64,000 nt of DNA from Sphingopyxis sp. H073 (GCF_001468395.1 NZ_LNSG01000001.1:310001-374000); one strand, 5' to 3'. Positions 46,539 through 56,536 are shown, counted from the first letter of the stretch. Translations and numbers: made by a program. Notes: a model not told the origin generated them from the sequence alone.

Positions 46539-47672
46539 ATGAGCGAAACCGAACAGGCGGGCGAGGAAGCGGTCGGGACCGAAACCCTGCCGCTCGACAG
46601 CTGGCACCGCGCGAAGGGTGGCCGCATGGTCGAATTCGCCGGCTATTGGATGCCGATCCAGTATGAAGGCATCATGGCCGAGCATCTGTGGACGCGCGAG
46701 AATGCGGGTCTGTTCGACGTCAGCCACATGGGTCAGCTCGCGGTGAGCGGTGACGGAGCCGCCGAAGCGCTCGAAGCGCTGGTGCCCGGCGATATCTCGG
46801 CCCTGAAGCCCGGCCGGATGCGCTATTCGCTGCTGCTGAACGAAGAGGGCGGTATCCTCGACGACCTGATGGTCACCAACGAGGGCGACCAGCTCGGCAT
46901 CGTCGTCAACGGCGCGGTGAAGTGGGAGGATATCGGGCATCTGCGCGAATATCTTCCCGACGATATCACGCTCAACCACAAGGACGATCACGGCCTGCTC
47001 GCCTTGCAGGGGCCAAAGGCGGTCGATGCGCTCGCGCGGCTGGTGCCCGAGGCGGCGGGGCTTTTGTTCATGCAGTACATGCGTGCAGCATGGAACGGCC
47101 ATGCGATCGGCATCAGCCGGTCGGGCTACACCGGCGAGGACGGCTTCGAAATCTCGCTCCCGAACGAAGCGCTGGCCGCCTTTGCCAACGCGCTGTGCGC
47201 GATGGACGAAGTAAAGCCGATCGGCCTCGGCGCGCGCGACTCGCTGCGCCTCGAAGCCGGGCTTCCGCTCTACGGCCACGACCTCGATGAAGAGATCGAT
47301 CCGGTCGAAGGCGACCTCGCCTTCGCGATCAGCAAGCGCCGCCGCGAGGAAGGCGGCTTCCCCGGCGCGGCGCGCATACTCGGCCATCTGGAGGGCGGCG
47401 CGCCGCGCAAGCGCGTCGGCCTGCTCGTCGATGGCAAGCTGCCCGTCCGCGAGGGCGCGAAGCTGTTCGACGGCAACACCGAAATCGGCGTCGTGACGTC
47501 GGGCGGCTTCGCCCCCAGCGTCGGCGCGCCCATCGCGATGGGCTATGTGCCGCGCGACCACGCCGTGCCGGGGACCGCGATCGCCGCCGAGGTTCGCGGC
47601 AAGCGCGTGCATTGCACCGTCGCCGCAATGCCCTTCATTCCACACCGCTATGTCCGCAAACAGGGAGGCTGA
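46539..47672 (+). CDS. gcvT: Glycine cleavage T protein (aminomethyltransferase)
   Basis: Transfers the aminomethyl carbon from H-protein to tetrahydrofolate, releasing ammonia. FDVSHMGQL near residue 68, SRSGYTGEDGFEI and ARDSLRLEAGLPLYGHD are diagnostic. 377 residues. The start follows GGGAG six bases upstream. First gene after the riboswitch; gcvH begins 3 bases after its stop. Confidence 0.96.
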   Translation: MSETEQAGEEAVGTETLPLDSWHRAKGGRMVEFAGYWMPIQYEGIMAEHLWTRENAGLFDVSHMGQLAVSGDGAAEALEALVPGDISALKPGRMRYSLLLNEEGGILDDLMVTNEGDQLGIVVNGAVKWEDIGHLREYLPDDITLNHKDDHGLLALQGPKAVDALARLVPEAAGLLFMQYMRAAWNGHAIGISRSGYTGEDGFEISLPNEALAAFANALCAMDEVKPIGLGARDSLRLEAGLPLYGHDLDEEIDPVEGDLAFAISKRRREEGGFPGAARILGHLEGGAPRKRVGLLVDGKLPVREGAKLFDGNTEIGVVTSGGFAPSVGAPIAMGYVPRDHAVPGTAIAAEVRGKRVHCTVAAMPFIPHRYVRKQGG

Positions 47673-47675
47673 CCG

Positions 47676-48047
47676 ATGCCGCGTTACTATACCGAAGAGC
47701 ATGAATGGATCGACGTCGACGGCGACGTGGCGACGGTCGGAATCACCGACTTCGCGCAGGGCCAACTCGGCGACATCGTCTTCGTCGAGGTTCCCGATAC
47801 CGGCGCGGAGTTGAGCGCAGGCGGCGACGCCGCGGTCGTCGAATCGGTGAAGGCGGCGAGCGACGTCTATGCGCCGGTCGACGGCACCGTGACCGAGGGC
47901 AATGGCCAGCTTGAGGAAGACCCCGCGCTGGTGAACAGTGACCCTGAAGGCGAGGGCTGGTTCTTCCGCATGACACTGAGCGACAAGAGCCAGCTCGACG
48001 GATTGATGAACGCCGAGGCGTACAAGGCCTTCATCGCCGATCTGTGA
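47676..48047 (+). CDS. gcvH: Glycine cleavage H protein
   Basis: Small lipoyl carrier between the P, T and L proteins. 123 residues. The lipoylated lysine is Lys59 in [36 protein letters not shown] is the conserved N-terminus (partly quoted: [18 protein letters not shown]). Confidence 0.96.
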   Translation: MPRYYTEEHEWIDVDGDVATVGITDFAQGQLGDIVFVEVPDTGAELSAGGDAAVVESVKAASDVYAPVDGTVTEGNGQLEEDPALVNSDPEGEGWFFRMTLSDKSQLDGLMNAEAYKAFIADL

Positions 48048-48084
48048 CGCCATGACCCCTCCCGCGGAGGAGGGTGGAGGATGT

Positions 48085-48903
48085 GTGAGTAGTGACGCCG
48101 CGCTTGCCGACTGCCGCCTGATGGTGGCGACGCCGATCTATGACGGCGCGCAGGGCAGCTATGTCCGCGCGGCGCTCGATCTTGCGCTGCGTGCGCAGGC
48201 GGCGGGCATCGCGGTGCGCTTCGAATTCATCCTCTACCAGCCGGCGATCGGCCGCGCGCGCGACTTGCTCACCGCCATGTTTCTGGCCAGCGATTGCACG
48301 CACCTGCTGTTCGTCGACGCGGACCTTGATTTCTCGCCGGACGATGTCTTTTCGCTGATCCGCGCGATGGGGGCGAACCCCGACGTGGGCGTGATCGGCG
48401 GCGCCTGTCCGCGCCGGATGATCAACTGGCAGAATGTCGCGCGCGCGGTCGAGGCGGGGCTGGCGAAGGACGACCCCGCCGATCTTGCGCGCTATGCGGG
48501 CGATTTCGCGCTGCACTTCCTGAATGAAGGGGAGAGCTTCAAGCTCAACGAGCTTGTCGAGCTGTCGCGGCTCGGCACCGCGATGATGCTGATCCGCCGC
48601 GCGGTGCTCGAAGCAATGCGCGGCGCGCTGCCCGACCTCGTGTTTCGTCCCGACCCCGGCGAGCGCCAGGCGCATGGGATCGGCGAAACCGAACCGTCCT
48701 TCTTCTCCCCGCTCATCGATCCCGAGACCCGGGCGCTGCTGTCGGACGATTATGCCTTTTGCCGCCGCGTTCGCGACGCGGGCTTCCGGATCTGGCTCGC
48801 CCCCTGGATTCGCACGACCCACACCGGCCCCGCCGTCTTTTCGGGGACGCTTGCCGATACCGCCCGCCTTTTTTCAACAAAACCCGCTTCTTCTCCGGAG
48901 TAG
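48085..48903 (+). CDS. GT-A-like glycosyltransferase-fold protein inside the gcv operon
   Basis: About 272 residues resembling a family-2-type GT-A fold. LMVATPIYDGAQGSYVRAA opens the Rossmann-like part. A DxD-type metal motif, LLFVDADLDFSPDD, has aspartates at about residues 78 and 80. DDYAFCRRVRDAGFRIWL near the C-terminus resembles the acceptor-side segment of such enzymes. Two starts are possible: an ATG at 48052 without a ribosome site, or the GTG at 48085 after AGGAGGG. It lies between gcvH and gcvPA in the same direction, with 3 bases to gcvPA. Its link to glycine metabolism is unexplained. Confidence 0.72.
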   Translation: MSSDAALADCRLMVATPIYDGAQGSYVRAALDLALRAQAAGIAVRFEFILYQPAIGRARDLLTAMFLASDCTHLLFVDADLDFSPDDVFSLIRAMGANPDVGVIGGACPRRMINWQNVARAVEAGLAKDDPADLARYAGDFALHFLNEGESFKLNELVELSRLGTAMMLIRRAVLEAMRGALPDLVFRPDPGERQAHGIGETEPSFFSPLIDPETRALLSDDYAFCRRVRDAGFRIWLAPWIRTTHTGPAVFSGTLADTARLFSTKPASSPE

Positions 48904-48906
48904 TTC

Positions 48907-50265
48907 ATGCGCTATCTGCCTCTCACCAGCGGCGACCGGTCGGCGATGCTCGCCGCCGTCGGCGCCTCGTCGATCGACGATCTGTTCGTCGACGTTCCCG
49001 CCGAAGCGCGGCTCGACGGCCCGATCCCCGGCCTGCCGAATCAGGCGAGCGAGCTCGCGGTCGAACGCCATATGGCAGCGCTGGCGCGGCAGAATCGCGC
49101 GGCGGGCGACGGGCCCTTCTTCCTCGGCGCCGGCGCCTACCGCCACCATGTGCCGTCGAGCGTCGACCATCTGATCCAGCGCGGCGAGTTCCTGACCGCC
49201 TACACGCCCTACCAGCCCGAGATCGCGCAGGGCACGCTGCAGATGCTGTTCGAATTCCAGAGCCAGGTCGCGCGGCTGCTGGGCACCGACGTCGCCAATG
49301 CGTCGATGTACGACGGCTCGACGGCGTGTTGGGAAGCGATCGTGATGGCGCGGCGCATCACCAAGCGCGGCAAGGCTTTGCTCTCGACCGGCCTCCATCC
49401 TCATTATCGCAGCGTCGCGCGGACGATGGCGAAATATACCGGCGACGTGCTCGTTGATGGCGACCCCCGCCTCGAAGCTGGCACCGACTGGGCGGCGCTG
49501 GCGCAAGCGATCGACAAGGAAACGAGCTGCGTCGTCGTTCAATATCCCGACATCCTCGGCCGTATCGACGACATGACGGCACTCGCGAGCGCGTGCCAGT
49601 CGGCCGGCGCGTTGCTGATCGCGGTCGTGACCGAGCCCGTAGCGCTCGGCGCGATCAAGGCGCCCGGCGAGATGGGCGCGGACATCGTCGTCGGCGAGGG
49701 CCAATCGCTCGGCGTCGGCCTCCAGTTCGGCGGGCCGTATGTCGGCCTCTTCGCGTGCAAGGCGAAATATGTCCGCCAGATGCCGGGGCGCCTGTGCGGC
49801 GAGACGGTCGATGCCAATGGCAAGCGCGGCTTCGTGCTGACGCTCTCGACGCGCGAGCAGCATATCCGCCGCGAGAAGGCGACGAGCAATATCTGCACGA
49901 ACTCGGGGCTTTGCGCGCTGGCTTTCAGCATTCACATGACGCTGCTCGGCGAAGCGGGCCTGCGTCAGCTCGCCGCGATCAACCATGGCCGCGCGAAGCT
50001 GGCTGCCGCCGAATTGGCCAAGGTGCCCGGCGTATCGGTCATGAACCGCAGCTTCTTCAACGAGTTTACGCTGCTGCTGCCGACGGCGGCGCGGCCGGTC
50101 GTTCACAAGCTGGCGGAGAAGGGCGTGCTCGGCGGCGTGTCGCTCGGCCGCCTTTACCCCGACAATGATGGACTGGCTAACGGGCTCGTCGTCGCGGTGA
50201 CCGAAACCGTGACCGAGGATGATATCGCCGCCTTTGCCGCGGCGCTGAAGGAGGTGCTGGCATGA
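48907..50265 (+). CDS. gcvPA: Glycine dehydrogenase (decarboxylating) subunit 1
   Basis: N-terminal half of the split P-protein. 452 residues, starting [39 protein letters not shown] (in part), [26 protein letters not shown] and [20 protein letters not shown] are characteristic. With subunit 2 it decarboxylates glycine. It overlaps gcvPB by 4 bases. Confidence 0.96.
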   Translation: MRYLPLTSGDRSAMLAAVGASSIDDLFVDVPAEARLDGPIPGLPNQASELAVERHMAALARQNRAAGDGPFFLGAGAYRHHVPSSVDHLIQRGEFLTAYTPYQPEIAQGTLQMLFEFQSQVARLLGTDVANASMYDGSTACWEAIVMARRITKRGKALLSTGLHPHYRSVARTMAKYTGDVLVDGDPRLEAGTDWAALAQAIDKETSCVVVQYPDILGRIDDMTALASACQSAGALLIAVVTEPVALGAIKAPGEMGADIVVGEGQSLGVGLQFGGPYVGLFACKAKYVRQMPGRLCGETVDANGKRGFVLTLSTREQHIRREKATSNICTNSGLCALAFSIHMTLLGEAGLRQLAAINHGRAKLAAAELAKVPGVSVMNRSFFNEFTLLLPTAARPVVHKLAEKGVLGGVSLGRLYPDNDGLANGLVVAVTETVTEDDIAAFAAALKEVLA

Positions 50266-51854
50266 CCGCGCTCAACCGCGCCGGCTGGCGCCCCGAAATG
50301 ACCGCCGGCGGTGCCGACGACACTGTCACCTTCACCGGCAACCGCGCGCTGATGCTCGAAGAGCCGCTGATCTTCGAGATCGGCTCGAGCGAAACCACGG
50401 GCGTCGATTTCGACGAGGAAACCCCTGTCGCCGATCTCGGCAATCTCGCGCGCTCGACGCCGATCGGCCTGCCGGGGCTCAGCGAGTCCGAAACCGTGCG
50501 GCACTACACCCGGCTGTCGCGCCAGAATTATGCCATCGACCTTGGCCTGTTCCCGCTCGGCAGCTGCACGATGAAGCACAACCCGCGCCTCAACGAAAAG
50601 GTCGCGCGGATGCCGGGCTTCGCCGACGCGCATCCGCTGCAGCCGCAAGAGACGGTGCAGGGCGCCTATGCGGTGATCCACGAGCTCGCCGAATGGCTGG
50701 TGACGCTCACCGGGATGCACAGCGTCGCGATGTCGCCCAAGGCGGGCGCGCATGGCGAGCTTTGCGGCATCCTCTGCATCAAGGCCGCGCTCGAGGCGCG
50801 CGGCGAGGACCGCCGCGTGCTGCTCGTCCCCGAAAGCGCACACGGCACCAATCCCGCGACCGCGGCCTTCGCGGGCTTTTCCGTCGAGGATATTCCGGCG
50901 ACCGCCGAAGGCCGCGTCGATCTCGCGGCGCTGAAAGCGCGCCTCGGCCCCGATGTCGCGGGGGTGATGGTCACCAACCCCAACACTTGCGGCCTGTTCG
51001 AGCGCGACATGAAGGCGATCTCGGACGCGGTGCATGCGGCGGGCGGCTATGTCTATTGCGACGGCGCGAATTTCAACGCGATCGTCGGCCGCGTGCGCCC
51101 CGGCGACCTCGGCGTCGATGCGATGCACATCAACCTGCACAAGACCTTCTCGACCCCGCACGGCGGCGGCGGCCCCGGTTCGGGCCCGGTCGTGCTGTCC
51201 GAAGCGCTCGCGCCCTTCGCGCCGCTGCCCTTCGTCGCGAAGCAGGCCGATGGCGGCTTCCGCCTGATCGAGGAGGAAAACGCGGGCGAGGATCATCCCG
51301 AGACCTTCGGCCGCATGACCGCCTTCCACGGCCAGATGGGCATGTTCACCCGCGCGCTGACCTATATCCTCAGCCACGGTGCCGACGGCCTCAAGCAGGT
51401 CGCCGAGGATGCGGTGCTCAACGCCAACTATATCCTGCGCAATCTCGAAGACGTGCTGGATGCGCCGTTCGGCTTCTCGGGGCCGTGCATGCACGAGGCG
51501 CTGTTCAGCGACAAAGGCCTCGCCGAGGGCTTCTCGACGCTCGATGTCGCCAAGGGGTTGATCGACGAGGGTTATCACCCGATGACAGTCTATTTCCCGC
51601 TCGTCGTCCACGGCGCGATGTTGGTCGAACCGACCGAGACCGAGTCGAAGGCGGTGCTAGACCAGTTTATCGGAGCGCTGCGCAGCATCGCGCTGCGCGC
51701 GAAGAACGGCGACCCGGCGCTGAAGACCGCCCCGCATTTCGCCCCGCGCGCGCGGCTCGACGAGACGAAGGCCGCGCGTAACCCGGTGCTGGCGTGGAGC
51801 GAACCGGCGGCTGCGCCGGGCGTGCCGGTCGCAAGCGAAGTCGGGGGGGGCTGA
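50262..51854 (+). CDS. gcvPB: Glycine dehydrogenase (decarboxylating) subunit 2
   Basis: C-terminal, PLP-binding half of the P-protein. 530 residues. PLP Lys294 sits in [43 protein letters not shown] and GANFNAIVG are conserved. The extra C-terminal 30 residues ([16 protein letters not shown]) are low complexity. Last gene of the riboswitch-led operon. No glycine-cleavage L protein is nearby. Confidence 0.96.
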   Translation: MTALNRAGWRPEMTAGGADDTVTFTGNRALMLEEPLIFEIGSSETTGVDFDEETPVADLGNLARSTPIGLPGLSESETVRHYTRLSRQNYAIDLGLFPLGSCTMKHNPRLNEKVARMPGFADAHPLQPQETVQGAYAVIHELAEWLVTLTGMHSVAMSPKAGAHGELCGILCIKAALEARGEDRRVLLVPESAHGTNPATAAFAGFSVEDIPATAEGRVDLAALKARLGPDVAGVMVTNPNTCGLFERDMKAISDAVHAAGGYVYCDGANFNAIVGRVRPGDLGVDAMHINLHKTFSTPHGGGGPGSGPVVLSEALAPFAPLPFVAKQADGGFRLIEEENAGEDHPETFGRMTAFHGQMGMFTRALTYILSHGADGLKQVAEDAVLNANYILRNLEDVLDAPFGFSGPCMHEALFSDKGLAEGFSTLDVAKGLIDEGYHPMTVYFPLVVHGAMLVEPTETESKAVLDQFIGALRSIALRAKNGDPALKTAPHFAPRARLDETKAARNPVLAWSEPAAAPGVPVASEVGGG

Positions 51855-51899
51855 CCGGGGCTTTCCTCCATCGGCGCTCCGCCAAAGGAAGGAATGTCC

Positions 51900-52817
51900 A
51901 TGTCGCCTGTTCTGTTCTGGTCGATCCTTGTCGCGGCGGTTCCGGGCGTCGTGCAGGCCGCGGAGCCCGCTGCTGCCGTCGCACCAACCCCGGCAGTGCA
52001 GCTCGCCGAGCTGGTCGCAGCCGACAAGGCCTTCGCCGAAAGGGCGCGCGAGCTGCCGTTTCCTGACGCAATCGGCGCAATGCTCGCGCCCGATGCCGTC
52101 ATGCCGGCGCGCGGTGCAAAGCCGTTCCTGCGCTCGCGCGAGGAGATCGTCGCCTATCTCAAGGCCAATCCCGCGGCAGCGTCGGCCCGCGCCGAATGGG
52201 TGCCGGCACGCGGCGGGGTTTCGGCCGACGGGAAGCAGGGCTTCACCGCCGGCTATCTGACGATCACCCAGCCCGACGGTACCAAGCAGCCGGGCAAATA
52301 TATGACCTATTGGGGCCGCACCGCCGACGGTTGGCGAGCGCTAGCCTACAAACGCGCGCCGCGGCCCGAGGGCGAAGTGGACAACGTTTTCCGCGCCCTC
52401 GGCTTGCCCGACGCTGCGGCTTGGCGCAGCACCACGCAGCACGACGCGCTGGATACGCTGCTCGCCGCCGAGCGCGCCTTCGCGGCCAAAGCGCAGGTGA
52501 TCGGCGTCGGCCCGGCCTTCGCCGAATATGGCCGCGCCGACGCGATCAACATGGGCGCGGGCGCGGGCTATACCGAAAGCGCCGCGGCGATCGCCGCAGG
52601 TTCCGATCCCGAGCCGGTGCCGGGACAGTCGATCGACTGGGGGCCCGACTTCGGCATTGTATCGGCGTCAGGCGACCTTGGCGTCAGCTTCGGCCGGATC
52701 GTCCCGAAGCAGCGCCCGCCCGGCCTTGCGGCCGACGCGCCGATCCCGGCATCGCCCTTTTTTACGATCTGGCATCGTGATACGCCGGCCAGTCCGTGGC
52801 GTTTTATCGCCGAATAG
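51900..52817 (+). CDS. Exported protein with tandem SnoaL/NTF2-like domains
   Basis: 305 residues. The ATG at 51894 abuts the ribosome site GGAAGG; the next in-frame ATG at 51900 has better spacing and starts a signal peptide MSPVLFWSILVAAVPGVVQA. Two weakly similar halves follow: LVAADKAFAERARELPFPDA and LLAAERAFAAKAQVIGVGPA. The pattern is of two DUF4440-type NTF2 folds (AERAFA...GW...W at the end of each: GWRALAYKR, PWRFIAE). The ligand or enzymatic role is unknown. Lies 45 bases downstream of gcvPB. Confidence 0.7.
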   Translation: MSPVLFWSILVAAVPGVVQAAEPAAAVAPTPAVQLAELVAADKAFAERARELPFPDAIGAMLAPDAVMPARGAKPFLRSREEIVAYLKANPAAASARAEWVPARGGVSADGKQGFTAGYLTITQPDGTKQPGKYMTYWGRTADGWRALAYKRAPRPEGEVDNVFRALGLPDAAAWRSTTQHDALDTLLAAERAFAAKAQVIGVGPAFAEYGRADAINMGAGAGYTESAAAIAAGSDPEPVPGQSIDWGPDFGIVSASGDLGVSFGRIVPKQRPPGLAADAPIPASPFFTIWHRDTPASPWRFIAE

Positions 52818-52826
52818 GGAGCATCT

Positions 52827-53171
52827 ATGGCGGGGTCCGATCCGATCGACAGCGAGACCCGCCGCAGCGTCGGAGGCTGCCTTGCCGCCGGCGCGCTGTT
52901 CGCGGTCGTTTTCGTCGCGGTGTGGCTTGCCGCGATCACGGTGTACGGCCTCGTCGTCGAACAATGGGAGATGGTGAAGGTCCGCCGCGAGTTCGGCTAT
53001 GACTGGGCATTCCTCTATGCCCCGCTGATCGCGTTCGGCCTCGGCACCGCCGCGGCGTTCGTCGCGACGCGGCGTCTGCCCGCGGCGCGCCTGACTCTGC
53101 TGATTGTGACCGTCGGTCTGGTTGCGCTGTTCGTGGGCATCCTGCTCTTCGGTCTTGGCGGCTTGTTCTAG
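52827..53171 (+). CDS. Small membrane protein of unknown function
   Basis: 114 residues with three hydrophobic segments (about 18-42, 62-82 and 88-110). The N-terminus is polar and acidic. No family is recognised. It starts 9 bases after the previous stop and is followed by another small membrane protein, so it is probably part of a short operon. Confidence 0.7.
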   Translation: MAGSDPIDSETRRSVGGCLAAGALFAVVFVAVWLAAITVYGLVVEQWEMVKVRREFGYDWAFLYAPLIAFGLGTAAAFVATRRLPAARLTLLIVTVGLVALFVGILLFGLGGLF

Positions 53172-53187
53172 AAAAAAGGGGGACGTG

Positions 53188-53637
53188 ATGAGCTGGAACA
53201 CCATCTATCTGCTGGCAAACTACTGGGCGTTCGCGGGGTGGGCGTTGCTCGCCTTCGCGCCGCGCAGTCCGCGTATCCTGTCGTTCGTCATGTATGCCGG
53301 GGTGTTCCTGCTCTGCCTTCTCTATATCGTCCTGATCGCCGGCTTCCTGTCGGGCGGGATCGATCCGGGCGGGCAGGGAAGCGGCGGCGATTTCTCGTCG
53401 CTCGCGGGGGTGATGAAATTGTTCGACACGCCCGGCGGCACGACGATGGGGTGGGTGCATTATCTCGCCTTCGACCTCTTCACCGGCATGTGGATCGCGC
53501 GCGATGCCGATGCCAAGGGCTTCGGCCGCATCGCGCAATTTCCGTTCCTGTTCCTGACCCTGATGGTCGGGCCGGTAGGCCTGTTCCTGTGGCTGATCGT
53601 GCGCGAGCGCCGCGCGCGGGCGCAGGCGAAGGCGTGA
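53188..53637 (+). CDS. ABA4-like family membrane protein
   Basis: 149 residues, about four membrane segments. The conserved stretch GWVHYLAFDLFTGMWIARDA, with FLTLMVGPVGLFLWLI after it, is the signature of the ABA4/DUF4281 family, named for a plant neoxanthin-synthesis factor. AAAGGGGGAC before the ATG at 53188 fixes the start. A role in carotenoid metabolism would be an inference by family name only; sphingomonads do make xanthophylls. Overlaps the next gene by 4 bases (GTGA). Confidence 0.8.
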   Translation: MSWNTIYLLANYWAFAGWALLAFAPRSPRILSFVMYAGVFLLCLLYIVLIAGFLSGGIDPGGQGSGGDFSSLAGVMKLFDTPGGTTMGWVHYLAFDLFTGMWIARDADAKGFGRIAQFPFLFLTLMVGPVGLFLWLIVRERRARAQAKA

Positions 53638-54269
53638 CATCGGCGCCCTGGACACTGGGCGACGGCGGGAACGAAGCCAAGCGCCACGCGCCCGCGACGC
53701 TGCGCAACCGGGACGCCATCGTGGCGGTGCTGGCCGATTGGCTGCCGCCCGCTGGCACCGTGCTGGAGGTCGCGAGCGGGTCGGGCGAGCATATCGTCCA
53801 TTTCGCCGCCGCCTTTCCGCATCTGGACTGGCAGCCGAGCGATCCCGATCCCGACGCCCTGACGTCGATAGCGGCCTGGAGCGCCGAGGCCGGGCTGGCC
53901 AACCTCGCCCCGCCGCTGATGCTCGACGCGGCTTCGCCCGATTGGCCGCCGGCGAGCGCCGATGCGCTGCTGTGCATCAACATGGTCCACATCAGCCCCT
54001 GGGCCGCAACGCCCGGCCTGTTCGCGGGCGCTGCGCGGCTGCTTCCTGCCGGGGCGTCGTTGATCCTCTATGGTCCCTATGTCGAGGCCGATGTCCCTAC
54101 GGCCGAGAGCAACCTTGCGTTCGACGCCAGCCTCCGCGCCCGTAATCCCGAATGGGGCCTGCGCGACACCGCCGATGTCAAGGCAGCGGCCACCGCAGCC
54201 GGCTTTGCGCTCACCGAACGCCGCGCGATGCCTGCCAACAATCTGATGCTGCTGTTCCGCTACGGCTGA
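53634..54269 (+). CDS. DUF938 class I SAM-dependent methyltransferase
   Basis: 211 residues starting at a GTG that overlaps the previous stop. KRHAPATLRNRDAI leads into the SAM-binding loop LEVASGSGEHIVHFA. LLCINMVHISPW and LYGPY are typical of DUF938 (METTL26-like) proteins. The substrate is unknown. Coupled to the ABA4-like gene. Confidence 0.87.
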   Translation: MTSAPWTLGDGGNEAKRHAPATLRNRDAIVAVLADWLPPAGTVLEVASGSGEHIVHFAAAFPHLDWQPSDPDPDALTSIAAWSAEAGLANLAPPLMLDAASPDWPPASADALLCINMVHISPWAATPGLFAGAARLLPAGASLILYGPYVEADVPTAESNLAFDASLRARNPEWGLRDTADVKAAATAAGFALTERRAMPANNLMLLFRYG

Positions 54270-54373
54270 CTGGCCGCCGTGGCGGGTCGGTCAATCGCGG
54301 CTTTACGTCGCCGCCCGAGCCGTTAGCCTCTTCGAAACCGCGCAAAACGACGCGATTCGATGGAGAGAGATGG

Positions 54374-55933
54374 ATGGCCCGCGATGTTTCGGAGCTTTTT
54401 ACCTTCGACGAATTCCTGACCCATTGGGCCGAGGACCGGCCCGACCGGCTGGCGATGCGCGAGGAGGACCGGCTTTTCACCTATGCCGAGGTCGAGGAGC
54501 GGACCGCGCGGGTCGCCACCGCCCTGCTCGCCGCCGGCCTGCAAAAGGGCGACCGCGTCGCGTGGATCGGCAAGAACAGCGACCTCTATTTCACCCTCTT
54601 TTACGGCGCGGCGCGCGCGGGGATCGTGATGGCCCCGATCGGCTGGCGCCTGTCGCCCACCGAATGGGCTTATGTCGTCAACGACACCAAGGCGAAGATC
54701 GTCTTTACGGGGCCGGGGTTCGAGGCGGTGCCCGACCAGCTTGCCGGCAAACTCGAGCACGCCCCGCGGATCATCGGCGCCGCCGAGGCGCGCGCGTTGA
54801 TCGCGAACACCGCCCGCGCGCCGTTCACCCCCTCGCGGCAGGACGATGCGGTGCTTCAGCTCTATACCTCGGGCACCACCGGCAATCCCAAGGGTGCGGT
54901 GCTGTCGAACCGCAACCTCTTCGCGCTGCGCAAACATTCGAACGAAGCCGACATGCCCTACACCAAGTGGGAGGATGACGAGGCCGTGCTCGTCGCGATG
55001 CCCTGCGCGCACATCGGCGGCACCGGGCTCGGCATCATGGCGCTCGCTGCGGGGCTTCCAGGCATCATCCTCGCCGAATTCAACCCCGACGGGGTGTTCG
55101 ACGCGGTCGAGCATCATGGCGTCACGCGCTTCTTCATCGTCCCCGCGGCGCTGCAGATGCTGCTGATGCATCCGCGCTGCGCCAGCGTCGACTACAGCCG
55201 CCTCAAATATATCCTCTACGGCGCGGCGCCGATCCCGCTCGAGCTGCTGCGCCAGTGCATCAAGATGTTCGGCGCCGACTTCATCCAGGCCTATGGCATG
55301 ACCGAAACCACTGGCACGATCTGCATGTTGCCGCCCGAGGATCATGATCCGGAGGGCAACGCGCGGATGCGCTCGGCGGGCAAGGCGCTGCCCGGCGTCG
55401 AGATCCGCATCCTCGGTCCCGACGGCCAGAGCGTCCCGACCGGCGAGGTGGGCGAGGTCGTCACCCGCTCGTCGAACAATATGATCGGTTACTGGAACCT
55501 GCCCGAGGCGACCGCGAAGACGATGACCGCCGACGGCTGGATCCACACCGGCGACGCCGGCTATCTCGACGAAGACGGCTATCTCTTCATCCACGACCGG
55601 ATGAAGGACATGATCATCTCGGGCGGCGAGAATGTCTATCCAGCCGAGGTCGAGAGCGCGATCTTCGGCCATCCCGCGGTGCAGGAGGTCGCGGTGATCG
55701 GCATTCCCGACCAGAAATGGGGCGAGACGGTGAAGGCGGTCGTCGTGCCCAAACCGGGCATGAGCGTCGAGGAAGCCGACATCATCGCCTGGGCCCGCGA
55801 ACGCATCGCGGCGTTCAAGGCCCCGCGCAGCGTCGACGTGATCAAGGCGCTGCCGCGTAACGCCTCGGGGAAGATTTTGCGGAAAGACCTGCGCGCGCCC
55901 TATTGGGAGGGCTATGAGCGGATGGTGAATTGA
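54374..55933 (+). CDS. Acyl-CoA synthetase (AMP-binding)
   Basis: 519 residues. Adenylate-forming motif YTSGTTGNPKGAVLSNRNLF from about residue 164, then YGMTETTG, and the hinge HTGDAGYLDEDGYLFIHDRMKDMI. The C-terminal catalytic lysine is in PRNASGKILRKDLR. It activates a fatty or other carboxylic acid with ATP and CoA; the chain type is not determined. An ATG at 54370 is out of frame; GGAGAGAG precedes the ATG at 54374. Confidence 0.92.
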   Translation: MARDVSELFTFDEFLTHWAEDRPDRLAMREEDRLFTYAEVEERTARVATALLAAGLQKGDRVAWIGKNSDLYFTLFYGAARAGIVMAPIGWRLSPTEWAYVVNDTKAKIVFTGPGFEAVPDQLAGKLEHAPRIIGAAEARALIANTARAPFTPSRQDDAVLQLYTSGTTGNPKGAVLSNRNLFALRKHSNEADMPYTKWEDDEAVLVAMPCAHIGGTGLGIMALAAGLPGIILAEFNPDGVFDAVEHHGVTRFFIVPAALQMLLMHPRCASVDYSRLKYILYGAAPIPLELLRQCIKMFGADFIQAYGMTETTGTICMLPPEDHDPEGNARMRSAGKALPGVEIRILGPDGQSVPTGEVGEVVTRSSNNMIGYWNLPEATAKTMTADGWIHTGDAGYLDEDGYLFIHDRMKDMIISGGENVYPAEVESAIFGHPAVQEVAVIGIPDQKWGETVKAVVVPKPGMSVEEADIIAWARERIAAFKAPRSVDVIKALPRNASGKILRKDLRAPYWEGYERMVN

Positions 55934-55995
55934 GTGGCGGTTAGCGACCGATAACCGTCATCGTTAAATGCGGGATAATGAGTTGCCTGCTTAGC

Positions 55996-56014
55996 GGGGA
56001 TAGGTGATATCCCC
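55996..56014 (+). promoter_or_regulatory. Hairpin over the start of the orphan membrane gene
   Basis: GGGGATA (55996-56002) pairs exactly with TATCCCC (56008-56014) around a 5-base loop. Only three bases separate it from the ATG at 56018. The sole ribosome-site-like bases (AGG) lie in its loop side, so the stem could restrict translation. Confidence 0.35.
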
Positions 56015-56017
56015 TTA

Positions 56018-56506
56018 ATGAGCAGAAACTACCCATTTTTCCGGCGACCCTCGCCAAATGCCTGTGTAGTCGAAACACGGATTGCAGCTATCTTGCCGCT
56101 ATGGTTGCTTGTTCTTGCACTCGCAATCGGCGGATACATTGTGAATGGCCCGGCAGTCTTCACTTTGGACTATTGGCTCGATGGTCACGGTATTCGCTAC
56201 AATCCGATCACGGGAATTCCCATCATCGTAGCGAGCCTCATTGCTCTGCTGTATTGGACGGCGGACTGCATCTTAGGGTTGCCATGCTACCTCGGCATTC
56301 TGGATGAAAACCTTGTGGTCCATCGTCGACGCGTTATCCCATTGGAAGATCTTCAGATCGAAAAAATGAGCATGGGTCGACGGGGGCTCTTTATTCCTCG
56401 AAAAAGTCGGCCCTCTTCGCCGCTCTTTATTTCATCGATGCTGGCGAACACTTCCCGAAGTGAACTTCAAAATCGGCTGGTACAGATAATTTCCGCTCAA
56501 GACTGA
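56018..56506 (+). CDS. Orphan membrane protein, atypical composition
   Basis: 162 residues of no recognised family. Two hydrophobic segments (about 23-42 and 66-88) precede a polar C-terminal domain that looks like a short PH-like part (LGILDENLVVHRRRVIPLEDLQ). The gene and its flanks use many A/T third positions, unlike the strongly G/C-ending genes on both sides, which suggests recent transfer. It has no clear ribosome site. Confidence 0.6.
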   Translation: MSRNYPFFRRPSPNACVVETRIAAILPLWLLVLALAIGGYIVNGPAVFTLDYWLDGHGIRYNPITGIPIIVASLIALLYWTADCILGLPCYLGILDENLVVHRRRVIPLEDLQIEKMSMGRRGLFIPRKSRPSSPLFISSMLANTSRSELQNRLVQIISAQD

Positions 56507-56536
56507 CCGCTCCCACCCTCAAAACAGCCCAGAGAT

